Assembly: GCA_024693415.1 (NCBI GenBank)
Contig: JAILKX010000089.1
Span: 1 to 8,884 of the forward strand
Length of the DNA: 8,884 nucleotides
Reading direction: 5' to 3'
Origin: Bacilli bacterium
Lineage (GTDB): Bacteria; Bacillota_I; Bacilli_A; RFN20; CAG-826
Below the pieces are notes generated by a model. That model saw only the letters and a list, made by a program, of their open reading frames with translations, did no database searches and was not told the origin of the DNA. Position numbers and translations under genes: made by a program. Positions 1 through 5,731 of the stretch are shown here, one piece after another (the stretch's first letter is position 1; every line of letters starts with the position of its first letter).

Positions 1-28
1 GGTTTTGTGGAAAATACTTGGATTCCAT
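1..28 (-). CDS. 5' end of a truncated gene (first 9 codons)
   Basis: A minus-strand ATG at 28-26 opens a frame reading MESKYFPQN before the window ends, with no stop. It is believed because a strong Shine-Dalgarno GGAGGAAA (34-41) lies upstream, with GGAGG 8 nt from the ATG, the same arrangement as the other genes here. A long non-coding leader with a repeat array and phased A-tracts lies upstream, which suits a regulated gene. Nine residues do not allow a family assignment, and function is unknown. Confidence 0.65.
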
Positions 29-79
29 ATTCGTTTCCTCCGACAGCATTATTCCGATGGCAAACAGAACATGCAAGGC

Positions 80-93
80 TTCACATGTGTGAA
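80..93. repeat. Inverted repeat TTCACA-TG-TGTGAA in the leader of the left-edge gene
   Basis: Six-base arms TTCACA (80-85) and TGTGAA (88-93) flank a TG centre, about 50 bp upstream of the left-edge start codon. The arms resemble the TTTCA/TGAAA half-sites repeated at 154-239. It could be an operator for the same regulator. As RNA it has too small a loop for the full stem, so a DNA site is more likely. No protein is assigned. Confidence 0.4.
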
Positions 94-144
94 AGTTACC
101 TAAGGCGAGAAAGACGACGCAAAGAAAAAGAAACAAAACGGTCC

Positions 145-172
145 ATTTAACTAGTGAAACGCAACTTTTCAC
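145..172 (-). promoter_or_regulatory. Possible weak promoter for the left-edge gene
   Basis: On the minus strand GTGAAA (167-172) and TTAAAT (145-150) are separated by 16 bp. Each matches its sigma-A hexamer at four of six positions. The candidate -35 lies inside the GTGAAA/TTTCAC inverted repeats, so a protein bound there would compete with or recruit polymerase. It would give a leader of roughly 110 nt. The boxes are weak and position is the main argument. Confidence 0.3.
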
Positions 173-239
173 CTGCGTTTCACCAATAGAGAGGGTACCA
201 TTTCAACAATAGGCATACCTGCGTTTCATCAATAGAAAG
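154..239. repeat. 23-bp-periodic repeat array with TTTCA-N-CAATAG cores and a 10-bp inverted repeat
   Basis: Three copies of TTTCA-N-CAATAG start at 178, 201 and 224, exactly 23 bp apart. Units one (171-193) and three (217-239) are the most alike, sharing ACCTGCGTTTCA and CAATAGA. The array begins with a perfect 10-bp inverted repeat, GTGAAACGCA (154-163) against TGCGTTTCAC (174-183), with a 10-bp spacer. An extra TTTCAC lies at 167-172. This looks like a cluster of binding sites for a dimeric regulator of the left-edge gene. The 23-bp pitch is about two helical turns, placing the sites roughly on one face. Confidence 0.6.
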
Positions 240-240
240 C

Positions 241-331
241 AAAAACGAGCCCAAAAAGAAAAATTTTTCGTATTTTTAGACTTTCTTTTGTCCAAAAAAG
301 AGAAAAAAAGCGCGTTTTTTTAAAGAAAAAA
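241..331. other. Helically phased A/T tracts (predicted curved DNA)
   Basis: Nine runs of A or T are centred near 243, 255, 264, 275, 287, 296, 306, 318 and 328. Mean spacing is about 10.6 bp, close to one helical turn, which is the classic signature of intrinsic curvature. The stretch lies between the tRNA-Pro terminator and the repeat array upstream of the left-edge gene. The tract at 303-321, A7-GCGCG-T7, is symmetrical and could add to termination. No coding region is supported here. Confidence 0.5.
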
Positions 332-354
332 GGCCGACACGCTTTGTATCGACC
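326..354 (-). terminator. Intrinsic terminator after tRNA-Pro
   Basis: On the minus strand, GGTCGATAC (354-346) pairs with GTGTCGGCC (340-332) over nine base pairs, two of them G-U, around the loop AAAGC. A run of six T follows at 331-326, then more T-rich sequence. It starts 15 nt after the tRNA-Pro CCA end and so ends that transcript. Confidence 0.8.
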
Positions 355-368
355 CATGTCTTCCATTG

Positions 369-446
369 TGGTCGGGACGAAGGGATTCGAACCCTTGATC
401 TCCTGCTCCCAAAGCAGGCGCGATAACCAAGCTTCGCTACGTCCCG
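369..446 (-). tRNA. tRNA-Pro (anticodon TGG)
   Basis: A full cloverleaf can be drawn: acceptor CGGGACG/CGTCCCG with discriminator A, D arm GCGA/TCGC, anticodon stem CCTGC/GCAGG around TTTGGGA (anticodon TGG, proline), a five-base variable loop, and T arm AAGGG-TTCGAAT-CCCTT. The CCA end is encoded (371-369). It follows the terminator of the reductase gene by about 50 bp and has its own terminator. Between the two, only a weak promoter-like TATTAC is visible, so its promoter is uncertain. Confidence 0.97.
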
Positions 447-496
447 AAGCCGTAATATTTTCGGCATTCAGGCGTAGAAATTCAAGCCCTAAGCAT

Positions 497-530
497 AAAA
501 ATCCCGCGCCAAGGGCTTCTTGGCGCGGGA
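497..530 (-). terminator. Intrinsic terminator of the FAD/FNR operon
   Basis: A perfect 12-bp stem joins 530-519 to 513-502 (core CCCGCGCCAAG) with a 5-nt loop, followed on the minus strand by TTTTT (501-497). It begins 9 nt after the TGA of the reductase gene. This is the strongest terminator in the window and separates the operon from tRNA-Pro. Confidence 0.92.
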
Positions 531-539
531 ATGGGTTCA

Positions 540-1754
540 TCACTTATCGATGATGATGCGGATCGTCATATCGGAAAGCGGGTAGGTCGAGCAGGCGTGA
601 ACGTAATCGTTCTCCTTGTCGGCAAGGCGCCTTCCATCGCCTTCAGACGGCACGAAGAACTTACCTTCGACCACCTTGCAGCGGCAATAGCCGCAAGCGC
701 CGCTGCGGCAGCGGGCGCGATTGGGCACGTGCGCCCTTTCTAGCGCCACCGTGAGCGGCTCATCGGCGCGGGCTTCGATTTCCTGCTCGTCGATGCCGCG
801 GAGCACCTTGACCTTGAAGACCTTCTTCTCGGTGCCGACGGGGTACCCTTCGGCCTTGGAGACGTCCTTCGGGGCGCCGAAGATCTCCATCCTGATGCGG
901 CGATGCGGGACGTTGAGCTTCTCTAGCTCGCCGCGGACGAAGTGATACATCGGGAGCGGGCCGCAGACGAAATAGGTCACGTCGCCCTCGGAATACTTCT
1001 TGATGATGTCGCTCGAGAGGAAGCCTTTTTCGCCTTTGTAATCCTCTTCGCCGGAGATGACATTGATGAACCTCACCTTGTCGGACTGCTCTTTCTCGAG
1101 TTCCTTCTCGAGGATGATGTCCTTCGAGGAGACGGAGCCATAGAGGATCGTGAGCTCGGCGTCGAGCTTGCCGTGGTTGATTTCCCTCGCCATCGAAAGG
1201 AAGGGGGTGATGCCAGATCCGCCGGCGAGGGCAACGATCTTCTTGGCATCCCTGAGTGGCTCATAATAGAACTGACCAAACGGGAGGCGGGCAATGAACT
1301 TGTCGCCGACTTTGACGTTTGCGTACATCCAATTGGAGACGTAGCCGGTCTCGGGGCGGCCGTTCCTGATCGTTAATTCGAAGAAGCTCTTATCGCCTTG
1401 GCGCGCTTCGTAGGGAGCGCTAGAAATCGAATAGGGACGGTTGGTTTTGGTGCCGTCGATCTCGACTTCGATCGAGGCGTATTGCCCGCACTGGAACGGC
1501 GGGAGGACGTCGCCTTCATCGGCGGCGAAGCGGAATTTTCTCGCGGTTGGCGAGACATCCTCGACATCGATCACCTTGACATGGGTGAGCTCGGGGTGAA
1601 GTTCGTTCACGAGGTCCTTGATCGGGTCTTTGTAGTCGACTTTGTCGGAGGCTTCCTTGATGAGTTTGTTGCGACGCGCGGTGACGCGGCTCGATCCTAA
1701 GGCGTCCTTGAAGAAGCCGTGGACGCTGATCTTGATCTTATCGTTCTTTGCCAT
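540..1754 (-). CDS. FNR-type flavin reductase with C-terminal [2Fe-2S] ferredoxin domain
   Basis: This 404-residue protein is a modular NAD(P)H-dependent electron-transfer reductase, probably cytoplasmic. After an N-terminal extension of about 55 residues comes an FAD-binding barrel with RPYS (106-109), an NAD(P)-binding domain with GGSGITP (178-184) and CGP (264-266), then a plant-type ferredoxin domain with C349, C354, C357 (C-x4-C-x2-C) and C388. This domain order matches PaaE, Hcr and phenol-hydroxylase reductase-like proteins. It would pass hydride electrons from FAD to the [2Fe-2S] cluster and then to a partner. The gene starts 2 nt after the stop of the FAD oxidoreductase gene, with an AGGAGG 10 nt upstream inside that gene's end. 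That tight coupling makes the FAD oxidoreductase its likely partner (inference). C359 is an extra cysteine next to the cluster. The physiological substrate is unknown. Confidence 0.9.
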   Translation of the reverse strand: MAKNDKIKISVHGFFKDALGSSRVTARRNKLIKEASDKVDYKDPIKDLVNELHPELTHVKVIDVEDVSPTARKFRFAADEGDVLPPFQCGQYASIEVEIDGTKTNRPYSISSAPYEARQGDKSFFELTIRNGRPETGYVSNWMYANVKVGDKFIARLPFGQFYYEPLRDAKKIVALAGGSGITPFLSMAREINHGKLDAELTILYGSVSSKDIILEKELEKEQSDKVRFINVISGEEDYKGEKGFLSSDIIKKYSEGDVTYFVCGPLPMYHFVRGELEKLNVPHRRIRMEIFGAPKDVSKAEGYPVGTEKKVFKVKVLRGIDEQEIEARADEPLTVALERAHVPNRARCRSGACGYCRCKVVEGKFFVPSEGDGRRLADKENDYVHACSTYPLSDMTIRIIIDK

Positions 1755-1756
1755 GG

Positions 1757-3313
1757 TTATTTGCCCTCCTCTTTCCAGGTCAGGACGACTTTCGCGGCGA
1801 TCCTGCCGTTATTGATGTTGCAGGCCATGCCGTTGCCGGTGAGGGCGGCGCTGCTCGCCCAGGTGAGCCCGCCGATGTAATGCTCCTTCGGATAGGCGTC
1901 GAGACGGGCGACGATCGAGTCGTCCATGCAATGCTGATATCCATAGACGCAGCCGAGGTATTGGCCGCAGTAATGGCTTTCGGTGACCGGGGTCTCGATC
2001 TCGATCTCGACGATGTGGTCGAGCAGATTCACGCCGAGGTATTCGCTGACCTTGTCGATCATCTCCTTGGCGACCTTCCTCTTGACCTCGAAGTAATCGT
2101 CGGCGGTCACGCCGAAGAAGGATTCGGACAAGGGCAGGACGGTGGTCGATAGCGAGGTCATGCCGGCGGGGACGCAGTCGGGGTTAGCGAAGTTCAGGCA
2201 GATCGTGGAGAGGTTGCTCCATCCGCCGAGGTTCTTTCCCTGCGCCCAGAATTCGTCGGTGTCGTATGGGATATCGGAAGAGAAGACGTTGTAGCCGGAG
2301 ATGTTGAGCTCCTCCGGGGTCTTGTCGAGGACCATGACGACCGAGAAGCAGGAGACGGAGACCTTCCTGGCGTGGAAGAGCTTGATCGCCTCGGGCGGGA
2401 CTTCGGATGCCGGCTCAATCATCTTGGAATAGACGGTGTCGGGATAAGGGGCGGAGACCACGTATTTGCAATGGATCTCGTCGCCTTTGGCGGTCCTTAC
2501 GCCATAGACGCGGCGGTCCTTGACGAGGATCTTCTCGACGGTCTGGGCGAATTCGACCTGGACGCCGAGCTCGGAGCATCTTTCGGCCATCGAGAGGGCG
2601 AGCTCATGGGAGAAGCCTCTGGCGACGAAGCTGCCGCCGAGGAAATAGTCGGCCATGAGGAAGGAATAGATCGTGAAGGGCAAGGTGGACAAAGGCTGCC
2701 CGACGTAGACGTAATAGGCGGAGAGGACGGTCTGGACGATCTTCGGGATGCCGAGCCAATCCATGATCTCAACCGTGCTGTATCCGGCGGTCTTGACGAG
2801 CTCTGGGTGCTGCATCAATAGCTGCGGCTTGCTGAGGGTGTGGTCATTGAGGTAGAGGGTGGATTCATAGACCTTCTTGCAGATCATGAGAAGCTTGTTG
2901 ACCTTCTCGAGGTTGCCGGGGAATTCCTTCTCGATCTCCTTGGCGGCGACGAAGTAGCCATCGTCGTCGAGGCCGGGGTGAAGGGTAAGGTTCAGATTGT
3001 CCTTCGGCGAATAGATCGTGTAATTTTCGGGGACCCTGAGCCACCTGACGGCGACCTTCATCTGGTCGAGGTATTCGCGGATGTAGAGGGGCTTGTCCTC
3101 CGGGCCGATCGACATCATCTCATGGAGGGTCGCCTCCATCTCGATGCCGTTCCTGACAAAGCTCGTCGCGATGCCGCCGGGGAGGTTGTGCTTCTCGAGG
3201 ACGAGGACATCCATGCCCTCGCTCGCGAGCTTCATGGCGCAGGAAAGACCTGCAAGCGCCCCGCCGATGACGATCACGTCATAGCTTTCCTTGTAAAAGC
3301 GTTTTTCTTCCAT
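1757..3313 (-). CDS. CrtI/phytoene-desaturase-like FAD-dependent oxidoreductase
   Basis: This 518-residue flavoprotein resembles the CrtI/CrtISO/RetSat group. The N-terminal dinucleotide fold reads VIVIGGALAGLS (13-24), with acidic E40 in VLVLEKH for the FAD ribose, then PGG (45-47). The usual second glycine of GxGxxG is alanine (A19). The C-terminus carries IGGLTWASSAALTGNG followed by NGRIAAK, the place where this family closes the FAD site. No membrane segment is obvious. The frame is open up to 3358, but ATG 3313 is the start: AAAAGGAG sits 4 nt upstream and the FAD motif then starts at residue 13. It is first in a two-gene operon with an FNR/[2Fe-2S] reductase, suggesting it is reduced by NAD(P)H through that partner and acts as a reductase or saturase. 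No carotenoid genes are nearby, so 'phytoene desaturase' should not be read as its function. Substrate unknown. Confidence 0.88.
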   Translation of the reverse strand: MEEKRFYKESYDVIVIGGALAGLSCAMKLASEGMDVLVLEKHNLPGGIATSFVRNGIEMEATLHEMMSIGPEDKPLYIREYLDQMKVAVRWLRVPENYTIYSPKDNLNLTLHPGLDDDGYFVAAKEIEKEFPGNLEKVNKLLMICKKVYESTLYLNDHTLSKPQLLMQHPELVKTAGYSTVEIMDWLGIPKIVQTVLSAYYVYVGQPLSTLPFTIYSFLMADYFLGGSFVARGFSHELALSMAERCSELGVQVEFAQTVEKILVKDRRVYGVRTAKGDEIHCKYVVSAPYPDTVYSKMIEPASEVPPEAIKLFHARKVSVSCFSVVMVLDKTPEELNISGYNVFSSDIPYDTDEFWAQGKNLGGWSNLSTICLNFANPDCVPAGMTSLSTTVLPLSESFFGVTADDYFEVKRKVAKEMIDKVSEYLGVNLLDHIVEIEIETPVTESHYCGQYLGCVYGYQHCMDDSIVARLDAYPKEHYIGGLTWASSAALTGNGMACNINNGRIAAKVVLTWKEEGK

Positions 3314-3411
3314 AGAACTCCTTTTCACCCCATCGGGGCCAAGCCGCATAAAACCCATCCACCGAGTTCAAAATGCGATTAGGCTCTTTCAAGGGACATT
3401 ACTTATGGGTG

Positions 3412-3438
3412 ATTCTATTCTACTCCCATCGGTGTCGA
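3412..3438 (-). promoter_or_regulatory. Weak candidate promoter for the FAD/FNR operon
   Basis: On the minus strand TCGACA (3433-3438) and TAGAAT (3412-3417) each match a sigma-A hexamer at five of six positions, but the spacer is only 15 bp. If used, the leader would be about 90 nt and the 18-bp palindrome would be centred near -56, an activator-like position. The short spacer makes this tentative. Confidence 0.25.
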
Positions 3439-3452
3439 TGAGACCACCAAAG

Positions 3453-3470
3453 TATTTCATTAATGAAATA
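3453..3470. promoter_or_regulatory. 18-bp perfect palindrome, candidate operator
   Basis: TATTTCATTAATGAAATA is a perfect inverted repeat with no spacer, about 140 bp upstream of the FAD-gene start. Such a site suits a homodimeric helix-turn-helix regulator. It contains the half-site TTTCA/TGAAA also seen at 154-239 and in the adhE promoter. It is not a Rex, Fur or cre consensus that I recognise, so the regulator is unknown. Confidence 0.5.
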
Positions 3471-3471
3471 A

Positions 3472-3498
3472 ATGGGCTAAAAGGCACTTTTTGCCCAT
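3472..3498. repeat. Hairpin-forming inverted repeat ATGGGC...GCCCAT
   Basis: ATGGGC (3472-3477) pairs with GCCCAT (3493-3498). After a T-T mismatch, AAAA (3479-3482) pairs with TTTT (3488-3491) around the loop GGCAC. It directly adjoins the 18-bp palindrome. It lacks a proper U-run on either strand, so it is not a clear terminator. It may be a second regulator site or a leader hairpin. Confidence 0.35.
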
Positions 3499-3704
3499 AA
3501 ACTCTGATAATGGGAAATCCATCGTTGCACGGATAACGCTTCCGATCAAAAGGATGCCTTTAGTCGAAGGGAAAAAGCCCGATTCAGCAAAAGCGTGGGG
3601 GACGTGTATCGATATTCGGCGGAAATCGCTTAATTGCATCCGTCTCATGGAAAGCGCCGCGCAAAGCGAATTCGCATACATGGGTCGCACGGATTTGGTT
3701 TTCT

Positions 3705-3721
3705 CGCGCGCACGCGCGCGT
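3705..3721. other. Alternating CG tract (Z-DNA-prone)
   Basis: Seventeen bases alternate pyrimidine-purine, almost all CG (CGCGCGCACGCGCGCGT), about 20 bp downstream of the hydrogenase terminator's T-run. Alternating CG is the sequence most prone to the left-handed Z form under negative supercoiling. It can also fold into a CGCGCG hairpin. Confidence 0.4.
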
Positions 3722-3740
3722 CCTTTAATATTTGATATAT

Positions 3741-3769
3741 AAAAAGGGAACGGCAGGTCGCTCATTCCC
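3741..3769 (-). terminator. Intrinsic terminator of the hydrogenase gene
   Basis: On the minus strand GGGAATG (3769-3763) pairs with CGTTCCC (3752-3746), seven pairs with one wobble and a 10-nt loop, followed by TTTTTATATAT (from 3745). It begins 15 nt after the TAA of the hydrogenase gene. It is weaker than the other terminators here but well placed. Confidence 0.65.
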
Positions 3770-3784
3770 GTATGGAGGATCCTA

Positions 3785-5254
3785 TTACTTGCTGACGAGA
3801 TCGGCGTTCGAGGCGATCTTGGCATCGGCCATGATGGAATCGATCGCGCCCTTGATGGTGGTCTCGCTCGATTCATGGCCGTACTTGTCGACGGTGGCCG
3901 CGTCCCTGACCTCGTGGGTCAAGCAGGCGGGGCCGCCGATGCAGCCGCCGGGGCAGGCCATGCCTTCGATGAAGTTGCCCTGCAGGCGTCCCGTCTTCAT
4001 CTGGGTGAGGGCCATCTTGCATTGATCGAGGCCGCTCGCCTTAACCGGCTGGACCTTGAAGTCGCTTTCCCTTTCCTTGAGCGCCTGCTCCACCGCATCG
4101 GACAATCCGCCGGAGCGGGCGAAGATGCGGCCGAAGTAGGAAGCGTTGTCGAGCGGGGTCTCCTCAAGGGTGGGGAGCTCGATCCCGCGGGAGTCGATCA
4201 AGGCTTCAAGCTCTTCGAAGGTGATGACGCAGTCGACGAAGGGTGCGCTGTCCTCTCGGAACATCTCCATCTTCTTGGCGATGCAGGGTCCGACGAAGAC
4301 GTTTTTGCAGGTGGGGTCGATGGATTTCAGGTATCTTGCGATGGCCGCCATCGGCGAGAGGTTCTTCGAGACCTTGTCCTTGAGGGTCGGGAAGGCTTTC
4401 CTCACGTATTCGACGAAGGCCGGGCAGCAGCTCGAGGTGCAGGAGCCTTCTTCGGCGAGGTCGCCGGCTTCGTTATAGGCGACGAGGTCGGCGCCTAGCG
4501 CCGCCTCGATGACGTCGGAGAAGCCAAGCCGCTTCATCCCGGTCACGACCTGGCCGAGCTTCGCGTAATGGAACTGGCTCGAGATCGAGGGGGCGACGAT
4601 GATATAGGTCTTGTATTTGGTGTTGTTCTCGCTGCCTTTGAGGATGTCGATGCACTTTGTGATGAACGATTTGTCCATGATGGCGCCGAAGGGGCAGGCA
4701 TAGGAGCACTGGCCGCAGCGGACGCACTTCTCCTCATCGATTTCGGTGATGCCGTCCTCGCGGGGGTGGATCGCGTTGATCTTGCAGGCCTGCTCGCAGG
4801 GGCGGCGCCTGTTGATGATCGCGTTGAACTGGCAGGCCTTCATGCACATGCCGCAGTTGACGCACTTATCCTTGTTGATGATGCAGCGGAGGTCGGGTCC
4901 GAACGAGATCGCGCCGACGCGGCACGCCTGCTCGCAGCGATGGGCCAAGCAACCGCGGCACATATCGGTGACGGTGATGCCGCCGAGCGGGCACTGGTCG
5001 CAGGCCGCCTCGATGACCTCGAGGAGGTTCGGGTTGTTTTTATCGCCGCCTAAGGCGAGGTGGACGCGGTCCTCGACGATCGCCCTCTCCTTGTAAATAC
5101 AGCAGCGCATGGTGGATTTCGGGCCCGGTGAGATCATCTTGGGGATGAAGTGGCGCTTCTCTTCGAGCGTCCCATCCCAATAGTCTTTCGCCACCTCGCA
5201 GAGAACGCGAGATTTGAGTTGCTGTACCAGCGTGTCGAATTTGCTTTGGATCAT
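3785..5254 (-). CDS. Monomeric [FeFe] hydrogenase, group B-like
   Basis: This 489-residue protein has a multi-cluster ferredoxin-like N-terminus and a complete H-cluster domain. It should catalyse 2H+ + 2e- <-> H2 in the cytoplasm. Cysteine groups are C85/C88, C99-x2-C102-x4-C107-x3-C111, C131/134/137/141 (CVNCGMCMKAC), C153/C157 and C177/180/183/187 (CVRCGQCSYAC). H-cluster motifs are L1 TSSCCPAF (C276 proton-relay position, C277 ligand), L2 GPCIAKK (C324) and L3 EGMACPGGCIGGP (C434, C438). CCPAF, GPC and GGCIGGP instead of CCPGW, MPC and GGCxxGGGQ point to group B rather than the classical group A. All ligands are present, so activity is expected. Start ATG 5254 follows GGAGGAA by 6 nt. The gene has its own promoter and terminator and lies after the adhE-ferredoxin operon. 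The HydE, HydF and HydG maturases are not in the window. Confidence 0.93.
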   Translation of the reverse strand: MIQSKFDTLVQQLKSRVLCEVAKDYWDGTLEEKRHFIPKMISPGPKSTMRCCIYKERAIVEDRVHLALGGDKNNPNLLEVIEAACDQCPLGGITVTDMCRGCLAHRCEQACRVGAISFGPDLRCIINKDKCVNCGMCMKACQFNAIINRRRPCEQACKINAIHPREDGITEIDEEKCVRCGQCSYACPFGAIMDKSFITKCIDILKGSENNTKYKTYIIVAPSISSQFHYAKLGQVVTGMKRLGFSDVIEAALGADLVAYNEAGDLAEEGSCTSSCCPAFVEYVRKAFPTLKDKVSKNLSPMAAIARYLKSIDPTCKNVFVGPCIAKKMEMFREDSAPFVDCVITFEELEALIDSRGIELPTLEETPLDNASYFGRIFARSGGLSDAVEQALKERESDFKVQPVKASGLDQCKMALTQMKTGRLQGNFIEGMACPGGCIGGPACLTHEVRDAATVDKYGHESSETTIKGAIDSIMADAKIASNADLVSK

Positions 5255-5276
5255 ATATCGTTCCTCCGAGGTATGG

Positions 5277-5300
5277 CGCGAATCGGCTTTGCGCTTCGCG
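5277..5300 (-). other. Stem-loop at the start of the hydrogenase leader
   Basis: CGCGAA (5300-5295 on the minus strand) pairs with TTCGCG (5282-5277) around a 12-nt loop. It lies just after the -10 box (5308-5313), so it would begin at or next to the 5' end of the mRNA, before the ribosome binding site at 5261-5267. It could protect the mRNA 5' end or serve as an operator. Confidence 0.4.
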
Positions 5301-5307
5301 GTGCTCC

Positions 5308-5338
5308 ATTATATCCATTATCCACTCGCTTTAGCGAG
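5308..5338 (-). promoter_or_regulatory. Hydrogenase promoter with inverted repeat over the -35 position
   Basis: A consensus -10 TATAAT (5308-5313) lies about 50 bp upstream of the hydrogenase start. No good -35 exists at 16-18 bp. Instead a perfect inverted repeat CTCGCT-TT-AGCGAG (5325-5338) covers that position. A consensus -10 with a poor -35 overlapped by a dyad is typical of an activated or repressed promoter. The regulator is unknown. Confidence 0.55.
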
Positions 5339-5401
5339 AAATGCATGCCGAAATTCTTAAAACCGCTAAGATAAAGCGCGAATCGCAATCGAAAGCCCAC
5401 C

Positions 5402-5443
5402 AAAATGCAAAGAAAGGGCGAGGCGTCATCATACGCCTCGCCC
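5402..5443 (-). terminator. Intrinsic terminator of the adhE-ferredoxin operon
   Basis: A perfect 11-bp GC-rich stem, 5443-5433 with 5426-5416 (GGGCGAGGCGT on the minus strand), has a 6-nt loop and is followed by TTTCTTTGCATTTT. It begins 14 nt after the ferredoxin stop codon and isolates the operon from the hydrogenase promoter. Confidence 0.88.
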
Positions 5444-5457
5444 CCATCGAATCGTCT

Positions 5458-5727
5458 TTAGGCCCTGGCCAAGGGAACGATCTTCTCGTCGAAGAGCCGC
5501 CTGACGTCAGTCACGGTGACTCCTTCTACGATCTCTTCCCCCACTAAGACCGTGATGCCATCCTCTTTGGCGCCGCAGCGCCCAAGGCAGAAGGCGGGCT
5601 TGATCTCAACCCTTTCCTCCAAGCCGCGGGAAGAGAGTTCCTTGCGCATGGCTTCGACGACCTCGCGACTTCCCCTGATATGGCAGGCGGAGCCGACGCA
5701 AGTCGCCACTACAAGCTTCTTTTCCAT
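5458..5727 (-). CDS. Thioredoxin-like [2Fe-2S] ferredoxin (NuoE/HydC C-terminal type)
   Basis: This 89-residue protein is a small soluble electron carrier. Cysteines C10 and C15 (C-x4-C, in ATCVGSACH) and C47 and C51 (C-x3-C, in AFCLGRCG) give the ligand pattern of the thioredoxin-fold [2Fe-2S] ferredoxins and of the NuoE/HydC C-terminal domain. The length is about that of one such domain, without the N-terminal helical part of NuoE. It starts 4 nt after the adhE stop, with AAGGGG about 10 nt upstream, so it is translated from the adhE mRNA. A terminator follows it and the [FeFe] hydrogenase gene comes next. A role linking NAD(P)H-dependent fermentation to the hydrogenase is plausible but inferred. 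The fold assignment is firm; the partner is not. Confidence 0.88.
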   Translation of the reverse strand: MEKKLVVATCVGSACHIRGSREVVEAMRKELSSRGLEERVEIKPAFCLGRCGAKEDGITVLVGEEIVEGVTVTDVRRLFDEKIVPLARA

Positions 5728-5731
5728 CGTC

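Larger units (their letters stand above)
3314..3740. other. Gene-free region upstream of the FAD/FNR operon
   Basis: About 430 bp with no supported gene. The FAD-gene ribosome binding site AAAAGGAG (3318-3325) lies at one end. The palindrome 3453-3470, hairpin 3472-3498 and CG-alternating tract 3705-3721 are listed separately, and there is a 10-bp perfect palindrome GCGAATTCGC at 3666-3675. Short open frames on both strands lack ribosome binding sites. Between about 3500 and 3660 I see nothing I can name. The length is unusual in a window where other gaps are 2-265 bp, so a small RNA or long leader is possible but not shown. Confidence 0.5.

Noticed and set aside
154..172. TGAAACGCAACTTTTCA as a CcpA cre site
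   Set aside because: The central CG is one position off the cre consensus and the arms are too far apart.
171..239. Short repeats considered as a CRISPR array
   Set aside because: The repeating core is only about 12 bp, spacers are partly repeated too, and no cas genes are present.
229..543. Minus-strand frames running through tRNA-Pro
   Set aside because: They are translations of a tRNA gene and two terminators.
1757..3358. Longer start of the FAD oxidoreductase at 3358
   Set aside because: No ribosome binding site there, and the extra 15 residues precede a much better start at 3313 with AAAAGGAG.
3491..3742. 83-codon plus-strand frame in the intergenic region
   Set aside because: It needs a TTG start without Shine-Dalgarno and runs through the CG tract; no family is recognisable.
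3460..3876. Minus-strand open frame across the hydrogenase end and the intergenic region
   Set aside because: It overlaps the hydrogenase C-terminus and its terminator, has no ribosome binding site, and its composition changes at the gene boundary.
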